Shown here: positions 44,500 to 52,477 of the stretch, in pieces
How the letters are laid out: each line of letters starts with the position of its first letter
How positions within the stretch are numbered: position 1 is the stretch's first letter
Source of the DNA: Occallatibacter riparius
GTDB taxonomy: Bacteria > Acidobacteriota > Terriglobia > Terriglobales > Acidobacteriaceae
Assembly: GCF_025264625.1 (NCBI RefSeq)
Contig: NZ_CP093313.1
Location: forward strand, 3,844,001-3,908,000
Direction: 5' to 3'
Length of the DNA stretch: 64,000 nucleotides
Notes under the pieces: generated by a model
What the model was told of the DNA's origin: nothing
Database searches by the model: none
Seen by the model: the letters and a program-made list of their open reading frames with translations, nothing else
Translations under genes and position numbers: made by a program

Positions 44500-45189
44500 T
44501 CAGGCTAGACCGGCGGCTTCCAAAATGATTTCAACAACCAGATTCGGAGCCGTGTACATGGGCGTGTGATCAACGCTGTGTGAACGGACGCGAGCAGCCA
44601 TGCGCTCGGCCATGAAGCGCTGGTTTTCCGGCGCAATCATGCGATCTTCGCCGGCGATCAAAAACCACGACGGCACAGTCTTCCATGCGGGCGCCGGCGC
44701 CTTCTCTTCAATGCATTTGAGGCTAATGGGCCGCTGAATCGCTGTCATGATCGCGAGTTGGTCTGGTGTGGCCTTGTGAGCCACGGCATGCGTGAAGCCT
44801 TGTTCCGGCATCCAGATGAACCCGTGTGCATCGGGTTGTAGCTGCGGTGCGTCAGGATGGGGACTCGTGCGATAGAAAACATCTGCGACAGTTTCACCTT
44901 CATCCGGGGCCAGGGCGGCTATGTATACCAACGAGTTCAGCCGGTCGTGATCAGCCGCGGCTATCACGGCGCCGGCGTACGCGTGTCCGACGAGCGTAAC
45001 AGGACCATCCGCTTTCTCGATGACGCGCCGAAGCGCGGACGCATCATCGGAAAGGGAAGTGAGCGGAAGGGGCGCGGCAATCACGTGCAGGCCGGCCTTT
45101 CGTAAAGGAACAATCACGTTGCTCCAACACGATCCATCGGCCCATGCGCCGTGAACCAGAATGGCAGTTTTGGATCGGGGAGAATTCAT
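44500..45189 (-). CDS. Alpha/beta-hydrolase fold protein with altered nucleophile
   Basis: 229 aa. The hydrolase frame is clear: ILVHGAWADGSCW (oxyanion region, 10-22), central elbow VTLVGHAYAGAV (64-75), late acid IAGEDRMI and His in SHSVDHTPM. At the nucleophile elbow (GxSxG) the Ser is Ala70, so classical esterase chemistry is unlikely. It resembles the salicylate/nitrile-esterase-like group of small hydrolases. Its start overlaps the upstream hydrolase stop by 4 bases (ATGA), showing coupling. Confidence 0.85.
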   Translation of the reverse strand: MNSPRSKTAILVHGAWADGSCWSNVIVPLRKAGLHVIAAPLPLTSLSDDASALRRVIEKADGPVTLVGHAYAGAVIAAADHDRLNSLVYIAALAPDEGETVADVFYRTSPHPDAPQLQPDAHGFIWMPEQGFTHAVAHKATPDQLAIMTAIQRPISLKCIEEKAPAPAWKTVPSWFLIAGEDRMIAPENQRFMAERMAARVRSHSVDHTPMYTAPNLVVEIILEAAGLA

Positions 45190-46145
45190 CGACCGGGCAC
45201 CTCTCCCACGTCGCGGACGATGCCATTTGCTTGCAGGAATTCCTTCATGGTTGCAGCGATTTCGACTGCATGCGTCTCGATCGCAAAATGGCCAGTGTCG
45301 AGGAATTGAACCTGGGCGTCTGGGAGGTCTTTGCGGTACGCTTCGGCTCCGGCAGGGATGAAGAATGGATCATTCTTGCCCCAGATTGCGAGCAGCGGCG
45401 GTTTGGCACGCCTGAAATACTCCTGAAAGTTTGGATAGAGCTTCACGTTCGACGCGTAATCGAGAAAGAGATCGAGTTGTATGTCCTTGTTGCCGGGCTG
45501 TTCGAGCAGCGCTGCATCCAAGGTGTACGACTCAGGAGCAATGCTCTCTGGATTTTCGACACCGTGGGTGTATTGCCAGCGCGTTCCTTCGAAGGTCAGA
45601 ATGTTCGCGCGGAGCACATCGCGGTTTTCGGGCGTGGGCTCGGCCCAGTATTTTCTGATTGGTCCCCACGCGTCGCCGAGGCCTTCTTCGTATGCGTTGC
45701 CATTCTGGGAGATGATCGCAGTCACACGCTCCGGGTGGGCCATCGCAAGTCGAAGGCCTGCTGGTGCCCCGTAATCGAAGACATAAATCGCATAGCGCTC
45801 CAACTCGAGCGCTTCCGTGAAGGCCGCGAGAGTGTTGGCCAACGCGTCGAATGAATACGAATACTTCCGGTCCTTGGGTATCTCGGTGAATCCGAATCCT
45901 GGCAGATCGGGCGCGATGACGCGGTATTCATCTGCGAGACGCGGGATGAGATCGCGGAACATGAACGATGAGGCGGGAAAGCCATGCAGCAGGAGCAGCG
46001 CTGGTGCGGTCACATCTCCGGCCGAACGATAGAAGATCTGCATTCCATCGGCTTCGACCTTTTGTACGGATGTTACGGGCACGACGGGTTCAGGTCCGTT
46101 GAATCCGTCGGTTTCGGCGGTTTGTTCTAAAGAAAATCGGCTCAT
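45186..46145 (-). CDS. Alpha/beta hydrolase, epoxide hydrolase/haloalkane dehalogenase-like
   Basis: 319 aa. HGFP oxyanion motif at 54-57 (LLLLHGFPASSFMF), nucleophile Asp124 in YVFDYGAPAG, Asp in IWGKNDPFF and catalytic His in LDTGHFAIE. An Asp nucleophile is typical of epoxide hydrolases and dehalogenases. It would detoxify an epoxide or halogenated compound (inference). Part of a five-gene minus-strand run led by the RclA-like gene; 104 bp separate it from the DUF417 gene, and it is coupled to the next hydrolase. Confidence 0.88.
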   Translation of the reverse strand: MSRFSLEQTAETDGFNGPEPVVPVTSVQKVEADGMQIFYRSAGDVTAPALLLLHGFPASSFMFRDLIPRLADEYRVIAPDLPGFGFTEIPKDRKYSYSFDALANTLAAFTEALELERYAIYVFDYGAPAGLRLAMAHPERVTAIISQNGNAYEEGLGDAWGPIRKYWAEPTPENRDVLRANILTFEGTRWQYTHGVENPESIAPESYTLDAALLEQPGNKDIQLDLFLDYASNVKLYPNFQEYFRRAKPPLLAIWGKNDPFFIPAGAEAYRKDLPDAQVQFLDTGHFAIETHAVEIAATMKEFLQANGIVRDVGEVPGR

Positions 46146-46249
46146 ATGAGTTCCTTCTCGGGTGCGGGTCAGGAAATCGGCGAGTTGATGATCACGTGCT
46201 TATTGACTGTTGTTTAGTACGTTTGCTCTGCCGAAACACATGGTCCGGC

Positions 46250-46789
46250 TCAGGCCCCTACGCGTGCGGGTGGATTGCTTCGTGATTGCATCTGTTCATG
46301 GACCTCTTTAGCCGCAGCAATGCTCGAGAGATCTTGCTTCAGGAGGTAAAAAGAAACGGCAAGCAGGACAACATCTTTCATTAAGAAAGCGACATTCCCG
46401 ACCATAGCGGGAAACCCGCCGGCCGATGGAGCCCAGCCATCAGGCATGAACGGGATGATGGTGACGGTGCAAAGAAATGTCACGACGGATCCCAGGGCGC
46501 CCAGGACTCCAAGCTTCCGATTCCAGAAGCCGGCTAGTAAGAGGGCTCCGAACAGCCACTCGGAAACGCCGAGGAAATACGCCGACCCCTTGATGCCGAA
46601 CACCGAGTACATCCAGGAGATCAACGGCCCATGCGTAAAGAACGGAATCAGACCCTGCGCTTCATAGTCGAACCACTTCTGATAACCAAAGAAGAAGTAG
46701 ATGATGACCATTGAAGCCCGAACGAGATGGAGGTCTGTATCGCCCTGGAAGAGGCGCATCTTTGCCATGCGACTGATGAGCGGGTTCAT
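46250..46789 (-). CDS. DUF417 membrane protein, RclC/YkgB-like
   Basis: 179 aa with four helices. Family features are LVRASMVIIYFFFGYQKWFDYEAQGL-type first helix (core FGYQKWFDYEA), PLISWMYSVFG, SEWLFGALLLAGF and AGGFPAMVGNVAFLMKDVVLL. In E. coli the RclC homologue is encoded with RclA and RclB and contributes to resistance to reactive chlorine species. Its ATG overlaps the stop of the ECF sigma gene (ATGA), with AAAGGA as ribosome site. No RclB-like gene is seen. Confidence 0.85.
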   Translation of the reverse strand: MNPLISRMAKMRLFQGDTDLHLVRASMVIIYFFFGYQKWFDYEAQGLIPFFTHGPLISWMYSVFGIKGSAYFLGVSEWLFGALLLAGFWNRKLGVLGALGSVVTFLCTVTIIPFMPDGWAPSAGGFPAMVGNVAFLMKDVVLLAVSFYLLKQDLSSIAAAKEVHEQMQSRSNPPARVGA

Positions 46790-47472
46790 ATTGTCTGTCC
46801 TTTCCTTGGTGACGTCGTGCGTTGTTGCCCTTTGCGACTGTTTGGGAATCGGCCTTCAAAGCCACGGCACGAACTGGATAGCTTCAAACGTGCCCGATGA
46901 AGTCGCGTTTTGGCCGCGGCCTCGGAGATCTTGAGCGCTCTGCTGATTTCCTTGATCGAGGAGTCGCTTTCCATCCGCATCTGAAGGGGCTTTCGCAGGT
47001 GATCGCTTAAGCTTCGGATGGCGCGGAACAACACTATCTGACGCAGGCGCCGTACATAGGCTTCTTCGGGATCCGGTGCTGAGTCTCTGATCTCGATAAG
47101 CACGGGCTCCGCTGTGGTGTCGGGCTCCGGATCGAAGAGTACTTCGGGGCGGGACCGCCGCCTACGCAAGATCATCAATGCCGAATTGATTGCGATCCGG
47201 GTCAGCCAGGAATACACATCTGATCTGCCTTGGAACGTGTGCAAGGCTAAATGCGCGCGCAAAAACGTGTCCTGGAGAGCGTCTTCCGCGTCGTGCGAAT
47301 TTCTCGTGATGGCAAAGACGGTTCTATAGAGCCGCCTTGAGTAAATGGTGTGCAGGTCTGCCAATGCTAGATGCGAGCCTCGAAGGTCTTCCGCCGGACG
47401 CTCATCCTTATTCACATCCTCGTGTTCGAAAGCGGGAGGGCAGTTGCAGCCTGGATCATGCAGGGGAGTCAT
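46786..47472 (-). CDS. ECF-type RNA polymerase sigma factor
   Basis: 228 aa. Region 2 is seen as HTIYSRRLYRTVFAITRNSHDAEDALQDTFLRAH (core DAEDALQDTFLRA) and FQGRSDVYSWLTRIAINSALM; region 4 as SIKEISRALKISEAAAKTRLHRARL. A ~40-residue N-terminal extension contains a CNCPP motif, and a basic tail follows region 4. No anti-sigma gene is adjacent; instead the gene is sandwiched between the RclA-like and RclC-like genes, and coupled to the latter. A GAAGGA ribosome site precedes the ATG. Confidence 0.92.
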   Translation of the reverse strand: MTPLHDPGCNCPPAFEHEDVNKDERPAEDLRGSHLALADLHTIYSRRLYRTVFAITRNSHDAEDALQDTFLRAHLALHTFQGRSDVYSWLTRIAINSALMILRRRRSRPEVLFDPEPDTTAEPVLIEIRDSAPDPEEAYVRRLRQIVLFRAIRSLSDHLRKPLQMRMESDSSIKEISRALKISEAAAKTRLHRARLKLSSSCRGFEGRFPNSRKGQQRTTSPRKGQTI

Positions 47473-47571
47473 TCTTGAATTCCTTCAGTGGGTTTGCGTG
47501 GTGGACACCGACACGCCGCCTGACGCATGTCATGCAGCATCAGCGTCGATACAAATGAGTGTCGACTCCGA

Positions 47572-49050
47572 TTACGCGGGAGCAGACGCGTCAGCCGTAC
47601 GCGCTAGAGGCGTTTCTGCGGAATCGACTGGGTTGGAGGAGAACAGCGGTATCAAGCCCTCAACGAGTGTGGGGTGGGTCAGAACCGCATCGCGCAAGCG
47701 TGTGTAGGGCAAGCCGGCGATCATCGCTATCTGCACCGCGGACATGATCTCTGCCGCTCCCACGCCGAACGCCGTGAATCCGAGGATGCGATCGGTTCCA
47801 GGTTCGATCAGGGCTTTCAGGAACCCTCGGGTCTCAGACAGCGTGCGAGCCCGCAGGTTTGCCTCCATCGGAATCTTGAACAGGCGGTAAGGGATGCCGC
47901 TGGCCTTTGCCTCTTTTTCGTTCAGCCCAATGCGTGCCAATTCAGGATCGGTGAAGAGACAATATGGAACCTGCCGGCCGGAGGTTACATGATCAATTCC
48001 GTTGATATTGTCGTGTACAACTCGGAAGTCATCGACGCTGATGTGCGTGAACTGAGGGCTACCCGCGACTTCGCCAATGGCCCAGACATCGGCCGCGGTC
48101 GTCTGGAGACGGTTGTTGACTTTGATATAGCCGCGATGGGTAAGCTCGATCCCGGCGTGCTCCAGTCCAAGCCCCTGCGTGTTGGGCGTCCGACCGGCTG
48201 CTACCAGGACATGACTGCCCGTTAGTGTTCTTCCGATTCCATTCTGCTCGGTATGTACGGATACCGAACCTCCGGAGGTTCCGGATACATGCCTCACGTG
48301 GGTCCCGAGACAGAGTTCGATTCCTTCGTCGATAAACAGGAGGCGAAGAGCATCGGCGATGTCCTCATCCTCCTGAGGCATCAACTGAGGCCGGCGGCCG
48401 ACCACGGTCACGCGGCTCCCGAAGCGCCGAATGGCTTGCGCCAGCTCAAGGCCGACGTAGCCGCTCCCGATGACAATCAGATGTTCAGGAATTTCGCCGA
48501 GCTCGAGTGCCTCGATGTGCGTGAGGGATTTCGATTCAGCCAGGCCGGGAATAGATTCAATTGTCGCCCTGGTGCCTGTGCTAACGATCACGTGGGTGCC
48601 GTGCAGTTGACGGGTACTCCCGTCCGGAAGGGTTACCGCTAGCGTTTTCGGAGCGGTGAAGCGTCCCTCACCGAGAATGAATTCGCTGCCGGTCTTGCGA
48701 TAGTTGTCGAGATAGATGTCATTGAGACCGCGCACCATCGCTCGTTTGCGTTCACGCACGCCGGTCATGTCGATGGTGAATCCGCGGTGGACGATGCCGA
48801 ATTCTTCGCTACGGCGGAAGAGAGACGCTACGTTCGCGCTGTGGATGATGTTCTTGCTCGGCAGGCACGCAATGTTGGGACAAGAACCGCCAATGTATTT
48901 CCGGTCAATGACCGCGACGCGCTTGCCTTCGCCGGCAAACGTCCATGCTGCCAGGGTTGAGCCAGTTCCGCCTCCCAGGATTACCAGATCGAAATGCTCG
49001 GTAGTGGGGAATTTGCCGGGATGGTTGGAAGAGATCGTTTCGGTCTGCAT
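47572..49050 (-). CDS. RclA/MerA-type pyridine nucleotide-disulfide oxidoreductase
   Basis: 492-aa FAD enzyme. FAD motif VILGGGTGS (23-31), redox-active disulfide GGSCPNIACLPSKN with Cys57 and Cys62, NAD(P) site VIGSGYVGLELA, DVWAIGEVAGSPQFTH and C-terminal VLTHPTLVEGL. In E. coli RclA of this type reduces Cu(II) and protects against hypochlorous acid. No N-terminal mercury-binding domain, so mercuric reductase is less likely. ATG 49050 is chosen; a TTG at 49068 overlaps the sigma-54 promoter. With that promoter the mRNA leader would be only a few bases. Confidence 0.9.
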   Translation of the reverse strand: MQTETISSNHPGKFPTTEHFDLVILGGGTGSTLAAWTFAGEGKRVAVIDRKYIGGSCPNIACLPSKNIIHSANVASLFRRSEEFGIVHRGFTIDMTGVRERKRAMVRGLNDIYLDNYRKTGSEFILGEGRFTAPKTLAVTLPDGSTRQLHGTHVIVSTGTRATIESIPGLAESKSLTHIEALELGEIPEHLIVIGSGYVGLELAQAIRRFGSRVTVVGRRPQLMPQEDEDIADALRLLFIDEGIELCLGTHVRHVSGTSGGSVSVHTEQNGIGRTLTGSHVLVAAGRTPNTQGLGLEHAGIELTHRGYIKVNNRLQTTAADVWAIGEVAGSPQFTHISVDDFRVVHDNINGIDHVTSGRQVPYCLFTDPELARIGLNEKEAKASGIPYRLFKIPMEANLRARTLSETRGFLKALIEPGTDRILGFTAFGVGAAEIMSAVQIAMIAGLPYTRLRDAVLTHPTLVEGLIPLFSSNPVDSAETPLARTADASAPA

Positions 49051-49063
49051 GCCCCGGTAATAG

Positions 49064-49080
49064 TGCAATCGAGTTGCCAG
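49064..49080 (-). promoter_or_regulatory. Sigma-54 (-24/-12) promoter of the RclA-like gene
   Basis: Read on the minus strand the site is CTGGCAACTCGATTGCA. It matches YTGGCACG-N4-TTGCW at 11 of 13 fixed positions, with the invariant GG (-24) and GC (-12) exactly 12 bp apart. The predicted start point is near 49054, about four bases before the ATG. A sigma-54 activator gene lies immediately upstream in the same orientation. Confidence 0.75.
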
Positions 49081-49181
49081 AGCAGACGAACATAAAACGG
49101 GCGGCGGCAGATATGGCTTAGCCGCTTGTGATGCTGGATGTTACGTGCGTTCGGGATCTCGTTCACACAGAGGCGAAGCGA

Positions 49182-49247
49182 GACGGACTGGAGTTCAATC
49201 TCTAACAGTGACGGACATCCGTCGCGTGTTCCGTCGTGCTGTCCGTT
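49182..49247. promoter_or_regulatory. Cluster of GACGGA/TCCGTC half-sites, candidate activator binding region
   Basis: GACGGA at 49182-49187; GACGGA-CA-TCCGTC, a 6+6 palindrome, at 49210-49223; TCCGTC at 49230-49235; GTCCGTT at 49241-49247. The cluster lies about 100-180 bp upstream of the sigma-54 promoter, the usual distance for enhancer-like sites, and within the 3' non-coding side of the activator gene. Confidence 0.55.
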
Positions 49248-49302
49248 GGCATGACTGCGCTATACCACTCACGAGGGCAAAATCAGGAGCCAGAGATTCA
49301 GG

Positions 49303-51384
49303 CTACTGTAGCTGCCTCTCCCGGAACCTTTGAGGTGCAGAGGCCGGGCGCGTCATCCGATACTTCCGCATTTTATAAACAAGCGACGTCCGTTTCATTC
49401 CCAGGCGCGCCGCGGCGCCATTGCGGCCACCCACCACCCAGTTGCTCGCCTCGAGGACCCGGAGGATATGATCCCGTTCGAGTTCTTCGAGGCCTGTGAT
49501 GGGGACGTTTGATCCTCGTGGAGCACTGAATGGCTCCAGCTCGGACGTGGGTGCGCGCAGCACGGTGTACGGCGATAGAATCACCGCTCGCTCGATGAAG
49601 TTCTGCAACTCCCGAACATTCCCAGGCCAGCGATACCGGATCAGTGATTCCATCGTCTCGGAAGGTATCTCGTCGATTCTTTTGTTCATGCGTCGCGAAT
49701 ACATGAATATGAAATGTTGAACGAGCCGCGGAATGTCCTCGGTCCGCTCGCGAAGCGCCGGCACATGAATGGGAAACACTTTGAGCCGGTAATAGAGGTC
49801 TTCGCGAAATGTGCCCTGTTTCACCATGGCGGCCAAGTCTCGATGGGTGGCTGCAATCAACCGGACGTCGACCTTGTGCGTGTAGTTGCTTCCGAGTCTC
49901 TCAAACTCCTGCTCTTGCAGCACGCGAAGCAGCTTTGCCTGCAGTTCTAAGGGGATATCGCCGACTTCGTCAAGGAACAGGGTTCCTTTATTGGCGAGTT
50001 CAAAGCGTCCGGTTTTCTGCGCAACTGCTCCCGTGAATGCGCCTTTCTCATGACCGAATAATTCGCTCTCCAGAAGTCCGAGCGGAATGGCCGCGCAGTT
50101 CAGTTTGACGAAAGCACGTTCGCGCCGGCCGCCGAGGTTGTGAATCGCACGCGCAATGAGTTCCTTACCCGTTCCGGTCTCGCCCATGATGAGTACGCTC
50201 GAGCTTGTGGGAGCAACGACCGAGACCAGGTCGAGCGCAGCCTTCAGAGCCGGACTATCACCGACGATTTCTGCGAAGTCGGCGCGAATCTCTTCTTCGA
50301 GATAGAGTCTTTGCCTGGTTTCTCTAAGCCGGTCTTCATTCGCCCTCTCGAACTCCAGCGCATTTTCTACAGCAATTGCGACCTGTCCGGCCACTTGCTG
50401 AAGAAACGAAAACTCGTCCTCGGTGAAAGCCCTTTCCGAACGGCTGAATGCTCCCAGAACGCCGATCACACCCTGGCGGCCGATCAGAGGCAGCTCGCAC
50501 CCCGATCTCAGGCCTTCGGCCATTACAGTTTCGAAGCACTGTTGACCTTCCCTGGTGCCGAAGATTTCCGGATCTCTTTTGAAATCCTCGATGCAATGGA
50601 TGAGTTGATTCTTACCGCAGAGGAACGCTTTGCCGCAGGTCGAGCCCGTGATGGGCACGAGCGCCCCATCGTTGATGGCGCCCCGGCCCTGCGGATTGTA
50701 TAGAACTCTAAGGCGCAATAGACCGCTCTGTCCGCTGGGCAGCAGCAAGGCGCAGAAATCGCAGCGCGTTACCCTGAGCAGATTGGTCGAGAGCGCCTCC
50801 AGCAGATGCCCCAAGTCGAGCTTGGAAGTCATGCTGTTCGTGATGCTGAGAAGCAGGCGGAGCCGATCGCGCTCATGCTTCAGCTTTTGCTCATTCATGT
50901 GCCGCTCAATGGCGATGCCGGCGATGTGGCTGGCGTTGTCGATCATCTGAAGGTCGGACTGACCGGGGCTGCGCGCCTCGCGATACAGAATGGCGAATGT
51001 TCCGAGGACCCTGCCGTCTTTTGTGAACAACGGGCGCGACCATACAGAGCGGACGCCATAATGCAGAACGCGGTCACGGTAGTCGTCCCAGATTGGATCG
51101 ATGAGAATATCGCTGACATATACCGGCTCTTTGCGATACACCGCGGTTCCACACGACCCGCCCTTCGGACCGATCAACATGGGCCCTACGTGGCCGTCGA
51201 AGCCCGGAAGGCTCGGTGCCGCTGCACAGCGGAGTTGCGTTCCATCTTCATCGGGAAGCCAGATCGTACATAATGTGCCATCACCACGAGACTCAACCCG
51301 TTCAGCGATGATGGTCAGCACTTCAGAAAGCGGCGATCCGGCGAGGATCAACTTGAGAATATTCAGTACGATCTCGTTTTCCAT
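49303..51384 (-). CDS. Sigma-54-dependent activator, GAF-GAF-AAA+-HTH (FhlA-like)
   Basis: 693 aa. Two GAF sensor domains (about 20-165 and 185-345) precede an AAA+ domain: Walker A GETGTGKE near 400, sigma-54 contact loop GAFTGA near 450, Walker B GTLFLDEVGD, and YRWPGNVRELQNF. A Fis-type HTH (NGAAARLGMKRTSLVYKMRK) ends the protein. The intact GAFTGA shows it can activate sigma-54 promoters. No receiver domain, so ligand or redox sensing by GAF is expected. It precedes the RclA-like gene by 252 bp in the same direction. Confidence 0.93.
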   Translation of the reverse strand: MENEIVLNILKLILAGSPLSEVLTIIAERVESRGDGTLCTIWLPDEDGTQLRCAAAPSLPGFDGHVGPMLIGPKGGSCGTAVYRKEPVYVSDILIDPIWDDYRDRVLHYGVRSVWSRPLFTKDGRVLGTFAILYREARSPGQSDLQMIDNASHIAGIAIERHMNEQKLKHERDRLRLLLSITNSMTSKLDLGHLLEALSTNLLRVTRCDFCALLLPSGQSGLLRLRVLYNPQGRGAINDGALVPITGSTCGKAFLCGKNQLIHCIEDFKRDPEIFGTREGQQCFETVMAEGLRSGCELPLIGRQGVIGVLGAFSRSERAFTEDEFSFLQQVAGQVAIAVENALEFERANEDRLRETRQRLYLEEEIRADFAEIVGDSPALKAALDLVSVVAPTSSSVLIMGETGTGKELIARAIHNLGGRRERAFVKLNCAAIPLGLLESELFGHEKGAFTGAVAQKTGRFELANKGTLFLDEVGDIPLELQAKLLRVLQEQEFERLGSNYTHKVDVRLIAATHRDLAAMVKQGTFREDLYYRLKVFPIHVPALRERTEDIPRLVQHFIFMYSRRMNKRIDEIPSETMESLIRYRWPGNVRELQNFIERAVILSPYTVLRAPTSELEPFSAPRGSNVPITGLEELERDHILRVLEASNWVVGGRNGAAARLGMKRTSLVYKMRKYRMTRPASAPQRFRERQLQ

Positions 51385-51396
51385 GTGACCTTCTTC

Positions 51397-51414
51397 TGAC
51401 GCCGCGCCGCGTCA
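51397..51414. promoter_or_regulatory. Palindrome just upstream of the activator gene
   Basis: TGACGC-CGCGCC-GCGTCA, perfect 6-bp arms, 12 bases before the activator start codon. Could be an operator for autoregulation or a hairpin in its mRNA leader. Confidence 0.4.
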
Positions 51415-51748
51415 CACGCACAAAAGATCCCAGGCGGGTGATAGTCCAACCAGCCTGTGGGCACTTAATTGCAGAGGGAAGTACCCGGGCTGTCGACAAT
51501 CCGCTGTAGCGGGATTCTCAGACCGAACTGACCGGACTGAAGGCGGAATCGTCTCGATGGTCGCTCGGGGCTGTTCGGCGGGGAAATTCATCTAAGTAAT
51601 CATTGGCGCTCTGGTGTCGGGCGGTGTCAGAACGCCTCGGAAAAAATCTCTGTTCAGCCCATGCACGCCGAAGGAATTCTACGACGGTTTCCGGCGGCGT
51701 CCGGGAAAGGGGGGCAGAACACGGCACTGACAGGGTACACCCGGAGCC

Positions 51749-51783
51749 ATGTAACTTGTCAACCGCAGAAACATAGGTTACAT
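51749..51783. promoter_or_regulatory. Spaced inverted repeat upstream of the CGNR gene
   Basis: ATGTAAC (51749-51755) and GTTACAT (51777-51783), perfect 7-bp arms 28 bp centre to centre, ending 20 bases before the CGNR start codon. Spacing of nearly three helical turns suits a protein dimer pair. The rest of the 419-base gap 51385-51803 also holds a weak TGG-N9-TGC match at 51458-51473 and no gene. Confidence 0.45.
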
Positions 51784-51803
51784 TTGCGCCGAGGTCGAAT
51801 CCT

Positions 51804-52406
51804 GTGAAGGCATCGCTGCCAAAGCGACCAGCAGACAGCAGCCCACCGTTTCTGGCGGGTGATGTCGCACTCGATTTCCTCAACACGCGCGTGAGTATCG
51901 GTGGAGAAGTCCAGGATTTGCTACAGACGGACGCGGATGTGCTTGGCTGGCTTGAGAAGGCCGGATTCCCCGTCTCGAAGGCTGCAATGCGAAAGGTGCC
52001 TCGATCGCTTTTGCAGGACACTAGAGACTTGCGAGAGAATGTGCGCTCGCTTGTAGAGAAACGAAAGGCGGGCCGCTGGGGAGATCCTTCAGTGCTCAAT
52101 AAGTTTCTCAGGTACGCGCAAAGTCATCCCCAACTTGAATGGAATGATCCGCGACAGCCCGCGCTTGCGCGAATACGGAATCAAGACAGGCCAGGATGCA
52201 TTCTGGCACCGGTTGCTGAAGCGGCGGCTGTGCTCCTCAGCTCGGCTGATTTCAGCCTCGTGAAGCGGTGCGAGGGCGAGGACTGCCTACTGTGGTTCTC
52301 CGATCAGACCAGATCCCACCATCGCCGCTGGTGCAGCACCAGGATATGTGGGAATCGCTACAAGGTGGCTGCCTTTCGGAAGCGTCAGCAGGGTCGCGTC
52401 TCCTGA
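51804..52406 (+). CDS. CGNR zinc-finger (ABATE-domain) regulator
   Basis: 200 aa. N-terminal ABATE-type domain (PPFLAGDVALDFLNTRV) and C-terminal zinc finger with Cys in RCEGEDCLLWF and CSTRICGNRYKVAAFRKR, which includes the diagnostic CGNR. Such proteins are putative stress-responsive transcription factors. GTG start 51804 has GAGG 9 bases upstream. It is divergent from the sigma-54 activator gene, so the two may share a control region. Confidence 0.9.
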   Translation: MKASLPKRPADSSPPFLAGDVALDFLNTRVSIGGEVQDLLQTDADVLGWLEKAGFPVSKAAMRKVPRSLLQDTRDLRENVRSLVEKRKAGRWGDPSVLNKFLRYAQSHPQLEWNDPRQPALARIRNQDRPGCILAPVAEAAAVLLSSADFSLVKRCEGEDCLLWFSDQTRSHHRRWCSTRICGNRYKVAAFRKRQQGRVS

Positions 52407-52477
52407 GGAACGGTGGGACATACGAGAGTGAGACGAACTATGATTTCGGCGATCAGAAAAAGGAGCCCAGCGAGAGC

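Noticed and set aside
47572..49050. Mercuric reductase identity for the disulfide flavoreductase
   Set aside because: No N-terminal heavy-metal domain and no C-terminal vicinal Cys pair; context with a DUF417 protein favours the RclA type.
49210..49260. Plus-strand TTGGCATGACTGC as sigma-54 promoter
   Set aside because: GG to GC spacing is one base off and nothing suitable lies downstream on that strand.
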